From Onishia taeanensis (GTDB lineage: Bacteria > Pseudomonadota > Gammaproteobacteria > Pseudomonadales > Halomonadaceae), in assembly GCF_900100755.1 (NCBI RefSeq), contig NZ_FNCI01000014.1, positions 37,746 to 101,745 on the forward strand: a DNA stretch of 64,000 nucleotides. Reading direction: 5' to 3'. Under the pieces are notes generated by a model, which saw only the letters and a program-made list of their open reading frames with translations, was not told the origin of the DNA and ran no database searches. Positions 49,640 to 57,992 of this stretch are shown here, piece by piece (the stretch's first letter is position 1; the number at the start of each line of letters is the position of its first letter). The translations under genes were made by a program, and so were the position numbers.

Positions 49640-49784
49640 CAGACTAAACTACAGATTAAACTTCGGACTAAACTGCATACTAATCTATGGGTTAAGCTGA
49701 ATCGTAAGCCAAGTGCCATGTGAGCTAAGCACTATGTAAGCAGCGTAAACTAAGTGCTATGTAAACAGAGTACTATGTAAGGCG
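49640..49784. repeat. Two degenerate short-repeat arrays
   Basis: 49640-49711 reads as six drifting 12-base units (CAGACTAAACTA-like). 49712-49784 continues with about four copies of AGTGCTATGTAA-like units. It is AT-rich against the GC-rich surroundings and non-coding. Confidence 0.65.
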
Positions 49785-49860
49785 AGCGCCCAATCAGGCG
49801 AAGCATCCATACGCCAGAGGCGCGTTGCAGCACATTCATTGCCCGAAAAGGAGTGCCAAG

Positions 49861-50172
49861 ATGCACAAGCACGTGGAATGGGATGACCCCGGCAAGTACA
49901 GCGTGCTCGCCTTCTACGCCAACACCCAAGATGAGTACGTTGAGCCGCACCCCGGCAGCATCATCACCGGCCACTATCAGGGCATTACCGTCCGCGTGCG
50001 TGTCGAAGCCTTCGTCGATGGCAACACCAGCATCGGCGAGGTAGTGGCCCTGATCAGCCCTCGCACCGGCGAGCGTAAGCAGGCCCACGGCAACCTCACC
50101 ATCGGCGACATGGTGCGACTGCCCGACGAGATGCGCGCCATCGAGGCAACGCTGCCCGATGACGACGACTAG
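49861..50172 (+). CDS. Hypothetical protein, 103 residues
   Basis: I do not recognise this protein. It is soluble, beta-rich in prediction by eye (YSVLAFYANTQDEYV, ITVRVRVEAFVDG, VVALISPRTG) and ends in DDDD. AAAGGAG lies ahead of ATG 49861. It stands between the repeat arrays and a hydrolase gene and is probably a real, lineage-restricted gene. Confidence 0.65.
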   Translation: MHKHVEWDDPGKYSVLAFYANTQDEYVEPHPGSIITGHYQGITVRVRVEAFVDGNTSIGEVVALISPRTGERKQAHGNLTIGDMVRLPDEMRAIEATLPDDDD

Positions 50173-50275
50173 CTTGGCTTGCTGAAACCCGGCTTGCTCG
50201 AGCAGGCTCGTCATGACTCAGCGCGTGATGAATAACCTGTGCAGTAGTAGTGTCGCTTCTTCCCGGAGGTTCGCC

Positions 50276-51007
50276 ATGAAAGCCCTGTTTTCTCTGCTGT
50301 TGAGTCTGGCCGCCACCCCCGCACTGGCGGGGCAGGCCGTCAATTACGAGATCGACGGCCAGCCCTATCAGGGCTACCGTGCCGCCGCCCAGGGCGAGCC
50401 CAAGGGCGGCGTGCTGATCATTCACGACTGGGACGGGCTGACCGACTACGAGATGCGCCGCGCCGATATGCTGGCGGCGCAGGGCTATGACGTCTTCGCC
50501 GCCGACCTCTATGGCGCCGGCAACCGCCCGGTGGATACCGACGCCAAGAAGGCCGAGACCGCCAAGCTCTACGAAGACCGCGAGGCCATGCGCGAGCGAA
50601 CCCTGGCGGCCCTTGCCCAGGCGCAGCGATTGGGCGCCAGCGACACAGTGGTGATGGGCTACTGCTTCGGCGGCGCGGTGGTGCTCGAGCTGGCTCGCTC
50701 CGGCCTTGCCGAGCACGTCAAGGGCTACGCCACCTTCCATGGCGGCCTTTCCACCCCGGAAGGCCAAGCCTATCCCACCGACATGCCACCGCTGCTGGTG
50801 GCACATGGCGGCGCCGATCAATCCATCGGCATGGACCAGGTCGCCGCCCTAGCCCAGGAGCTGGAAGCCGCCAACGCCACCTACGAAATTCAGATCTACT
50901 CCGGCGCCCCGCATGCCTTCACCGTACTCGGCAGCGACCGCTACGATGCCCGCGCCGACCAGCACTCCTGGGCCGCCTTCAAGGCCCTGCTCGAGGAAGT
51001 GCTGTGA
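50276..51007 (+). CDS. Exported dienelactone hydrolase-family protein
   Basis: 243-residue alpha/beta hydrolase. Signal peptide MKALFSLLLSLAATPALAG suggests the periplasm. Catalytic triad: cysteine in GYCFGGAV, aspartate in AHGGADQSIG, histidine in GAPHAFTVLG. Cys-Asp-His is the dienelactone hydrolase pattern; the natural substrate is unknown. ATG 50276 follows a GGAGG site. Confidence 0.88.
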   Translation: MKALFSLLLSLAATPALAGQAVNYEIDGQPYQGYRAAAQGEPKGGVLIIHDWDGLTDYEMRRADMLAAQGYDVFAADLYGAGNRPVDTDAKKAETAKLYEDREAMRERTLAALAQAQRLGASDTVVMGYCFGGAVVLELARSGLAEHVKGYATFHGGLSTPEGQAYPTDMPPLLVAHGGADQSIGMDQVAALAQELEAANATYEIQIYSGAPHAFTVLGSDRYDARADQHSWAAFKALLEEVL

Positions 51008-51152
51008 CCGCTGACGTGGTGGCGTCGCGCATGTCGCATCGACAAAAGAATCCATCGCCTATCGGCGAATAAACCTCCCATCCTTTCTGTAGTATGGTCG
51101 GCCCGCAGCAACATGCACCACCGTACAACCACAACACAGAAAGGAGTCTGAC

Positions 51153-52409
51153 GTGTCGAATCAAGCGACTGAGTCCGGCAAGAATGCCTGGCAGCGCATC
51201 CCGCTTTGGCAAAAAATCCTCGCCGGCCTGGTACTGGGTATTCTCGCCGGCGCCCTGATGGGCGAGAACGCCAGCATCTTCAAACCGCTTGGCGATATCT
51301 TCATCAATGCCATCAAGATGCTGATCGTACCGCTGGTGTTCTCCACCCTGGTGGTTGGCATCACCGCCATGCGCGACCCTCAGAAGATGGGGCGCATCGG
51401 CGCCCGCACCATTGCCCTGTATCTTCTAACCACGGCCTTCGCCATCGCCATCGGGCTGCTCGCCTCCTGGGTATTTCAGCCCGGCGTGGGGCTTGAGATG
51501 AGCTTCGAGTCCGGCGTCGAGTCCAAGGAAGCGCCGAGCCTGGTCGAGATCCTGGTGGGTCTCGTGCCCCAGAACCCCATCGACGCCCTGGCCAGCGGCA
51601 ATATCCTGCAGATCATCGTCTTCGCCATCGGCCTTGGCATCTCGCTTACGCTGATCGGCGAAAAAGGCGAGCCCACCGTGCGCGTTTTCGAGAGCTTTGC
51701 AGAGGCCATGGTCAAGCTCACCAACATCGTCATGGCCTTTGCGCCCTTCGGCGTGTTCGGCCTGATCGCCCATGTGGCCGGCAACTATGGCCTCGACGTG
51801 CTGCTGCCGCTGGCCAAGGTCATCGGCGTGGCCTACCTGGCAAGCGTGCTGCACGTGCTGCTGGTCTACTCGGGCCTGCTGGCCCTGCTCGGTCGCCTGA
51901 ACCCGCTGCGCTATCTGCAGGGCATTCTCGACGCCCTGGTGGTCGCGTTTTCTTCCGCATCATCGTCCGGCACCCTGCCGGTCTCGCTGCGCTGCGCCAA
52001 GAATAACCTGGGGGTTTCCGAAGGCGTGGCGGGCTTCGTGCTGCCGGTGGGCGCCACCATCAACATGGACGGCACCGCCATCTATCAAGGCGTGGTGGCG
52101 GTGTTCATCGCCCAGCTGCTGGGGGTCGACCTGAGCATGGCCGACTACGGCATGATCATCGTCACCGGCACCCTGGCCTCCATCGGCACCGCCGGCGTAC
52201 CCGGAGCGGGGCTGGTCATGCTGTCGATCGTCATGGCCCAGATCGGCCTGCCGCTGGAAGCCATCGCCGTGATTGCCGGCATCGACCGCATCCTCGACAT
52301 GGCACGCACCAGCGTCAACGTCGCCGGCGACCTGATGGTCACCACCCTGGTCGGCAAGAGCGAAGGCGAACTCGACGAAAGCGTCTATAACGCCCGCCAC
52401 AAAAGCTGA
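51153..52409 (+). CDS. gltP: Dicarboxylate/amino acid:cation symporter (DAACS)
   Basis: Sodium- or proton-coupled uptake of glutamate, aspartate or C4-dicarboxylates. 418 residues with the family motifs SSASSSGTLPVSLRC (hairpin loop 1), GATINMDGTAIYQG and TSVNVAGDLMV. GTG 51153 has AAGGAG ahead. GltP, DctA and related proteins cannot be told apart with certainty here. Confidence 0.85.
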   Translation: MSNQATESGKNAWQRIPLWQKILAGLVLGILAGALMGENASIFKPLGDIFINAIKMLIVPLVFSTLVVGITAMRDPQKMGRIGARTIALYLLTTAFAIAIGLLASWVFQPGVGLEMSFESGVESKEAPSLVEILVGLVPQNPIDALASGNILQIIVFAIGLGISLTLIGEKGEPTVRVFESFAEAMVKLTNIVMAFAPFGVFGLIAHVAGNYGLDVLLPLAKVIGVAYLASVLHVLLVYSGLLALLGRLNPLRYLQGILDALVVAFSSASSSGTLPVSLRCAKNNLGVSEGVAGFVLPVGATINMDGTAIYQGVVAVFIAQLLGVDLSMADYGMIIVTGTLASIGTAGVPGAGLVMLSIVMAQIGLPLEAIAVIAGIDRILDMARTSVNVAGDLMVTTLVGKSEGELDESVYNARHKS

Positions 52410-52419
52410 TTAGCGCCTA

Positions 52420-52605
52420 GGCTGTGTCTAGAAAGTCGACGAGCGATGGCCAGACCGGGGCGCGTAGCTAAGGCAAAAATCGGCGAAAGAGCTGACCGGG
52501 CTGGCGTACCAGTTTACGGGGTGTAAATGAGCATCTTGACCGGGCTGGCGCTCCAGCCTATTTTTAACGCCGTATGGGCGAGCGCAGTACTTTTCAGACA
52601 TTGCC
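52420..52605. repeat. MITE-like element, 186 bp
   Basis: Bounded by imperfect 17-bp terminal inverted repeats (GGCTGTGTCTAGAAAGT and the complement GGCAATGTCTGAAAAGT; 13 of 17 match). Inside are two 20-bp near-direct repeats (52493-52512 and 52537-52556, 18 of 20 match) and two CGAGCG copies (52440, 52579) next to the ends. No coding capacity. A deleted relative lies at 11665-11711. Confidence 0.75.
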
Positions 52606-52651
52606 GAGTCGCCGCGCCCACACAATGGGCGCGGCGCACTCGCTAGGCCGC

Positions 52652-52900
52652 TCACATCCGCGTACCTTCACCATCGCCGGCTTCACCCTTCAGATACTGC
52701 TCGGTGGTCAGCAGAAACAGGCGGCGGAACAGCTCATGAATCGCCTCCTCGCGCTTGAGCGCCAGCAATTCCTCATCTTCACCCTCCGACGCCGCCTGGC
52801 GCGGATATTCCCAGGCCAAACGCACAGAGCCAGAGCTTGAATCACGAATCTGCAGGCTGGGATTGGCCCCCTTGAGACGGGTATCGATCTGGTAGGGCAT
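52652..52900 (-). CDS. Small Fur-box-controlled hypothetical protein
   Basis: 82-residue soluble protein, not recognised. It starts MPYQIDTRLKGANPSLQIRD and has a helical, charged C-terminal half (ELLALKREEAIHELFRRLFLL). AAGGAG precedes the ATG, and a 25-bp dyad with a good Fur-box core lies 23 bases further up, so iron-responsive expression is likely. No cysteines or His clusters suggest direct metal binding. Confidence 0.7.
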   Translation of the reverse strand: MPYQIDTRLKGANPSLQIRDSSSGSVRLAWEYPRQAASEGEDEELLALKREEAIHELFRRLFLLTTEQYLKGEAGDGEGTRM

Positions 52901-52922
52901 GACGCTCTCCTTGATAGGGCTG

Positions 52923-52947
52923 GCAAATGATAACGATTGTCATTTGC
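52923..52947 (-). promoter_or_regulatory. Fur box
   Basis: A 25-bp dyad with 10 of 12 symmetric pairs. Its core TGATAACGATTGTCA matches the 7-1-7 Fur pattern TGATAATnATTATCA at 12 of 14. Placed to control the 82-residue gene; glpQ, 180 bases away on the other strand, is a less likely target. The rest of 52948-53127 shows nothing clear. Confidence 0.75.
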
Positions 52948-53127
52948 AATTTAGGCACCCCCAGACCATCTGTCAACGTCATCCGTCTCCTATTTGCCCT
53001 TCTTTCGCCCCCACCCCCATCTCAGCGGCGCTCGGCGCATCGACCCTCCTCGCTGGCCAGCCCCGACTTTGCCATTGGGACGTAGGCACGCTAGGTTATT
53101 GCACACACATTCAATAAAAGGCGCCTT

Positions 53128-54051
53128 ATGAAACACCACGCTCGTCTACCGCTCGCCGCCGTTTTCGCGCTTGGCATCGCCCCGCTCGCCGCCCAGGCCG
53201 ACGCCCTCGAACAACAGCTCGACGACCTTCAGGGCTTTCAGATCATCGCCCATCGCGGGGCCAGCGGTTACGCCCCGGAGCACACCTGGTTCGCCTACGA
53301 CAAAGCCCGCGACATGGGGGCCGACTACCTCGAGCTGGACCTGCACATGAGCGCCGACAACCAACTGGTGGCGATTCATGACGACACCCTGGAGCGCACC
53401 ACCAACGGCGAAGGCAACGTAAAGGATCACACCCTTGAAGCACTCAAGGCGCTAGACGCCGGCTCCTGGTTCAACCAGGCCCACCCCGAGTACGCCAACG
53501 ACGACTACGCCGGCGCCAAGCTGCTGACCCTCGACGAAGTGATCGACCGCTACGGCGACAGCGTGCGCTACTACATCGAGACCAAGTCCCCCGACCGCTA
53601 CCCCGAACTGCAGCGCGCCCTGGTCGAGACGCTTGAAGCCGAAGGCCTGGTGGATGCCGGCGCCGTGGTCATCCAGTCGTTCAGCCAGGACAGCCTGAAG
53701 CAGATCCACGAGCTCAATGCCGACATCCCGCTGGTGCAACTGGTGTGGTATTCCACCGCAGAAGACGGCGATGGCCTCGTTGAATGGACCGGCGTGACCC
53801 CGGCCCCCAGCGAAATCACCGACGCCGACTTTCAGGCCATCGCCGACTATGCCGTCGGCATCGGCCCCAACGTCACCTATGAAGGCCAGGACGTTATCGA
53901 CGCCGGCTTCGTCGACCAGGCCCACGCCAACGGCCTGCTGGTGCATGCCTATACCATCAACGAACCAGACGCCATGCAGCGGCTGCTCGACTGGGGCGTC
54001 GACGGCATGTTCACCAACTTCCCCGACCGCCTGAACTCCATCGCGGAGTGA
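53128..54051 (+). CDS. glpQ: Periplasmic glycerophosphodiester phosphodiesterase
   Basis: Hydrolyses glycerophosphodiesters to glycerol 3-phosphate and an alcohol. The 307-residue protein has a signal peptide (to AAQADA), the catalytic IIAHRGASGYAPEHT, metal-site acids in YLELDLHMSAD, second histidine in AIHDDTLERTTNG, and the late VDGMFTNFPD. A strong terminator follows. Confidence 0.93.
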   Translation: MKHHARLPLAAVFALGIAPLAAQADALEQQLDDLQGFQIIAHRGASGYAPEHTWFAYDKARDMGADYLELDLHMSADNQLVAIHDDTLERTTNGEGNVKDHTLEALKALDAGSWFNQAHPEYANDDYAGAKLLTLDEVIDRYGDSVRYYIETKSPDRYPELQRALVETLEAEGLVDAGAVVIQSFSQDSLKQIHELNADIPLVQLVWYSTAEDGDGLVEWTGVTPAPSEITDADFQAIADYAVGIGPNVTYEGQDVIDAGFVDQAHANGLLVHAYTINEPDAMQRLLDWGVDGMFTNFPDRLNSIAE

Positions 54052-54079
54052 AACCACGCCTGATCTAGCATTCACGCGC

Positions 54080-54118
54080 AAAAGGCCGGCCCGGGAGCGT
54101 CTCTCGGGCCGGCCTTTT
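54080..54118 (+). terminator. Terminator after glpQ
   Basis: 14-bp stem AAAAGGCCGGCCCG / CGGGCCGGCCTTTT with T4 at its end. The bases to 54225 hold no gene. Confidence 0.9.
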
Positions 54119-54225
54119 ATGGATAGCTAAGAAGCTGCCTGGGTGGTTCAGCCCCGCGGCTGCGGTACCAGCTATTTCCCACCAACCGCTCTGCTGCCAT
54201 TCCCCCTCTAGCCTCAAGACCAATT

Positions 54226-54238
54226 GTTATGTTATAAC
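54226..54238 (+). promoter_or_regulatory. Candidate Zur box ahead of zinc uptake operon
   Basis: GTTATGTTATAAC has GTTAT / ATAAC arms of the kind found in gammaproteobacterial Zur sites, 66 bases ahead of the leader ORF and near an AT-rich promoter. The match is by eye. Confidence 0.6.
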
Positions 54239-54303
54239 CTTCGCCTCGTTTCAAGACGCAGCTTCACAACCCAGTTTCAGACCACATCCCAAGAGACCGC
54301 ACC

Positions 54304-54444
54304 ATGGCACACCGCCACCGGCCGGAAGGCCCCTGTCATTTTTCACTGATGTCGTTGTCCTGGGGGCGGCGCTTGCTGCTGGCCGCGGCACCGCTGGCGG
54401 TCCTGTGGCTCGCGGTGTCCTGGGCCGCAGGATGGTGGTCCTAA
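54304..54444 (+). CDS. 46-residue leader membrane peptide of znu operon
   Basis: An ATG opens 46 codons, MAHRHRPEGPCHF followed by a basic WGRRLLLAAAPLAVLWLAVSW helix, and the stop overlaps the znuC start as TAATG. The N-terminus has three His and one Cys, which could bind zinc; the C-terminal half would span the membrane. The ribosome site (AAGAGA) is weak. Either a small accessory protein or a translation-coupling leader. Not recognised. Confidence 0.5.
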   Translation: MAHRHRPEGPCHFSLMSLSWGRRLLLAAAPLAVLWLAVSWAAGWWS

Positions 54445-55172
54445 TGGCGCGCCTGGCACTGCACGATTTAAGCCTCGCCCAGGGCGGCCGTACCGTGCTC
54501 GAACACGTCGAGGGGCAGTTCCCGGATGGCGCCATCACGGCGCTGATCGGCCCCAACGGGGCCGGCAAGAGCACGCTGATCCAGGGCATCATGGGCCTGC
54601 TCAAGCCTTCCCAGGGTCGTATTGAGTGCGCGGTACCTAGGGAGCGCCGCGCCTGGCTGCCCCAGCAGTTGGCGCTGGATCTGTCCTTTCCGATGAGCGT
54701 GGAAGAGCTGGTCATGACCGGCACCTGGCCAAGCCATGGGGCGCTCAAGGGCTACTGCGGCCCCCACTATCGCAAGGCACGCGAGGTGATGGCGCGGCTT
54801 GGCATCTCGCATCTGGCCCACCGCCCGCTGGGCGAGCTCTCCGGCGGCCAGCGCCAGCGTGCCCTGTTCGGCCGCACGCTGATGCAGGAAGCCGAGCTGC
54901 TGCTGCTCGACGAACCCTTCGCCAATGTCGATATCGAGACCGTCGAGGTGCTGACCGGGGTGCTGCGCGACATGGCAGACCAGGGCACCACCATCATCGT
55001 GGTGCTCCACGACCTGGACCAGTTGACCCGGCTCGCCGACGAGGTGCTGCTGCTGGACAACGGCCATGCGCGCTGGACAACGCCTCAGGCCGTTATCGAC
55101 CAGCCAACCCGCGGCACCCGCCGGGTCTCGCCGTTTATGCCGACCCAAGACGCGGATACGCCCCATGCTTGA
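54444..55172 (+). CDS. znuC: Zinc ABC transporter ATP-binding protein
   Basis: Powers high-affinity zinc import with ZnuB and ZnuA. 242 residues: Walker A in LIGPNGAGKST, signature LSGGQRQRALFGR, Walker B LLLLDEPFANVD, and switch histidine VVLHDLDQ. ATG 54444 overlaps the leader ORF stop; ATG 54432 is in frame but has no space for a ribosome site. It overlaps znuB by 8 bases. A manganese role is possible, but the His-rich ZnuA and Zur-like site favour zinc. Confidence 0.88.
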   Translation: MARLALHDLSLAQGGRTVLEHVEGQFPDGAITALIGPNGAGKSTLIQGIMGLLKPSQGRIECAVPRERRAWLPQQLALDLSFPMSVEELVMTGTWPSHGALKGYCGPHYRKAREVMARLGISHLAHRPLGELSGGQRQRALFGRTLMQEAELLLLDEPFANVDIETVEVLTGVLRDMADQGTTIIVVLHDLDQLTRLADEVLLLDNGHARWTTPQAVIDQPTRGTRRVSPFMPTQDADTPHA

Positions 55173-56055
55173 ACTCTTGAATAGCCTTTTCATCGCGCCC
55201 TTCGACTACGGCTTCATGCAGCGGGCGCTGGTCGCGGGGCTGGCGCTGTCGCTGGCCGCTCCGGCGCTGGGGGTCTTTTTGATGCTGCGCGGCATGAGCC
55301 TGATCGGCGATGCCATGGCGCACGCCATCCTGCCCGGAGTGGCACTGGGCTTTCTGATGGCGGGCTTCTCGCTGCCGGCAATGAGCCTGGGCGGCATTCT
55401 CTCGGGGCTGCTGGTCGCCGGGCTCGCCGGTAGCGTTTCGCACATGAGCGGCCACCGGGAGGACTCGGCCATGGCCAGCTTCTTCCTGATCTCGCTGGCC
55501 GCAGGGGTCATGCTGGTGTCGCTGGGCGGCAGCAGCGTGGACCTGACCCATGTGCTGTTCGGTTCGATCCTCGCCGTGGATTCCACTGCCCTGATACTGA
55601 TCGCGGCCATCAGCACCATGATCGTGGTGGTGCTGGCCATCGTGTTTCGTGCCCTGGTGGTCGAATGCCTGGACCCGCTGTTCCTGCGCGGCCAGGGCAT
55701 GGCCGGTGGCCTGGTGCATGGCATTTTCTTGGGCCTTGTCGTGCTCAACCTGACCGCCGGCTTCCAAACGCTGGGCACCCTGATGGCGGTGGGCCTGATG
55801 ATGCTGCCGGCCACCACCGCCCGTTTCTGGTCGAAGCGCCTCGAGGGGCTGATCGGCCTGGGCATTCTGCTGGCCATGTTCGCCACCAGCGGCGGGCTGC
55901 TGCTCTCTTATCACCTGGAGCTACCCTCGGGGCCGAGCATTATCCTGCTCGCCGGGGCCTGCTATGTGTTTTCGGCACTGCTGGGGCGCTACAACAGCCT
56001 GCTGGCAAAACTGCGCCGCCGTGATGCACCACTGGAGCCTCGCGCCGCTGAGTAG
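55165..56055 (+). CDS. znuB: Zinc ABC transporter permease
   Basis: Inner-membrane ABC-3 family permease, 296 residues, about eight hydrophobic helices. The conserved MSLIGDAMAHAILPGVALG coupling segment and VGLMMLPATTARFW are visible. The open frame reaches 55066, but ATG 55165 begins MLELLNSLFIAPFDYGFMQRA, the usual family start, overlapping znuC. Confidence 0.9.
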   Translation: MLELLNSLFIAPFDYGFMQRALVAGLALSLAAPALGVFLMLRGMSLIGDAMAHAILPGVALGFLMAGFSLPAMSLGGILSGLLVAGLAGSVSHMSGHREDSAMASFFLISLAAGVMLVSLGGSSVDLTHVLFGSILAVDSTALILIAAISTMIVVVLAIVFRALVVECLDPLFLRGQGMAGGLVHGIFLGLVVLNLTAGFQTLGTLMAVGLMMLPATTARFWSKRLEGLIGLGILLAMFATSGGLLLSYHLELPSGPSIILLAGACYVFSALLGRYNSLLAKLRRRDAPLEPRAAE

Positions 56056-56091
56056 GCCGAGCCATCCCCCATCCCCATAGGAGCTCAAGCT

Positions 56092-57219
56092 ATGCGCCAT
56101 TCCCTTTCACTGGGGTTTGCCCTCGCCGCCACGGTGACGACCACCACGCCCCTCTATGCCGATGAGCCTATCGACGTCGTGGCGAGCTTCAGCGTGCTTG
56201 CCGACATGGTCGAGCAAGTCGGCGGCGATCACGTCTCGGTCACGGCACTGGTCGGCCCCGACAGCGATCCGCACATGTTCTCACCGAGCCCCACCGAGGC
56301 CCGCGCGGTCGCCCAGGCCGACCTGGTGGTCTTCAACGGCCTGAACTACGAGGGCTGGATGGAGCGGCTGATCGACTCCAGCGACTATGAAGGCGCCATG
56401 GTGACCGCCACCGACGGCATCACGCCGCTGACCTTCCAGGGCCACGGTCACGATCACCATGAACACGACGACCATGGCGACCACGACCACCACGAGCATG
56501 ACCACGATGATCATGGCCATGGCGATCACGATCATGGCGACCACGAGCATGGCCACGCCGGACATCACCATGAGGCGGGCAGCCCCGACCCTCACGCCTG
56601 GCAGGATCTCGGCAACGCAGTTACCTATGTCGCCAATATCCGCGACGGCCTGATTGCCGCCGACCCGGCCCATGCCGACGCCTATCGCGCTAACGCCAGC
56701 CGCTACAGCGATGCCATCACCGCGCTGGATGATGAAATTCACACCCTGCTCGCCGAAGTACCGGCCAACAGCAGCGTGATCACCGGCCATGAAGCCTTCG
56801 ACTACTTCGCCAACGCCTATGGCATCAGCTTCCTGTCGCCGACCGGGCTTTCCACCTCGGCCGAGCCCTCGGCGGCCGACCTGGCCCGGCTGATCGACGT
56901 GATCCGTGACGAAGGCGTCAACGCGCTGTTCAACGAGAGCATGACCAGCACCGCGACCCTCGAGCAGCTTTCCGAGGAAACCGGCCTGCCGATCGCCGGC
57001 ACCCTGTATTCCGGCTCTCTTTCCGCCGAAGGCGAGGCCTCGACCTACCTGGGCATGATGCGCCACAACGCCGAGGTGCTGCATGACGCGCTCGGCGTAG
57101 CCGGCCATCAGGCCGATCCTGCGTCTGGCCATCAGCACCAGCATGACGAAGACCACGACCATGACCACGATCATGACCATGAGCACGATCACGACCACGC
57201 GCATGAGCATGAACACTGA
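56092..57219 (+). CDS. znuA: Zinc ABC transporter substrate-binding protein with two His-rich regions
   Basis: Periplasmic zinc receptor, 375 residues with signal peptide (to about residue 23). Ligand histidines are at DPHMF (H61), DPHAW (H168) and GHEAF (H233). The usual mobile His-rich loop (118-160) holds 21 His, and a further tail (339-375) holds 15 His with alternating Asp. The tail is an unusual addition. Last gene of the operon, with a terminator behind. Specificity for zinc follows from the three-His site and the loop. Confidence 0.93.
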   Translation: MRHSLSLGFALAATVTTTTPLYADEPIDVVASFSVLADMVEQVGGDHVSVTALVGPDSDPHMFSPSPTEARAVAQADLVVFNGLNYEGWMERLIDSSDYEGAMVTATDGITPLTFQGHGHDHHEHDDHGDHDHHEHDHDDHGHGDHDHGDHEHGHAGHHHEAGSPDPHAWQDLGNAVTYVANIRDGLIAADPAHADAYRANASRYSDAITALDDEIHTLLAEVPANSSVITGHEAFDYFANAYGISFLSPTGLSTSAEPSAADLARLIDVIRDEGVNALFNESMTSTATLEQLSEETGLPIAGTLYSGSLSAEGEASTYLGMMRHNAEVLHDALGVAGHQADPASGHQHQHDEDHDHDHDHDHEHDHDHAHEHEH

Positions 57220-57250
57220 GCATTAACGCTCTGTAAGATCGGCTTCCTTT

Positions 57251-57278
57251 GGCGCTCCCTGCGGGGGGCGCCTTTTTT
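57251..57278 (+). terminator. Terminator after znuA
   Basis: Stem GGCGCTCCC / GGGGGCGCC with one G-T pair and a T6 run. Confidence 0.88.
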
Positions 57279-57323
57279 ATGGGATGCTGTCAGAAAGAGG
57301 ATTACCGCTCGCCAGGAGGCGCC

Positions 57324-57991
<668 letters not shown>

Positions 57992-57992
<1 letters not shown>

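Noticed and set aside
54405..54443. Longer N-terminus for ZnuC
   Set aside because: Upstream in-frame codons have no ribosome site and lie in the leader ORF; family alignment starts near MARLALHDLSL.
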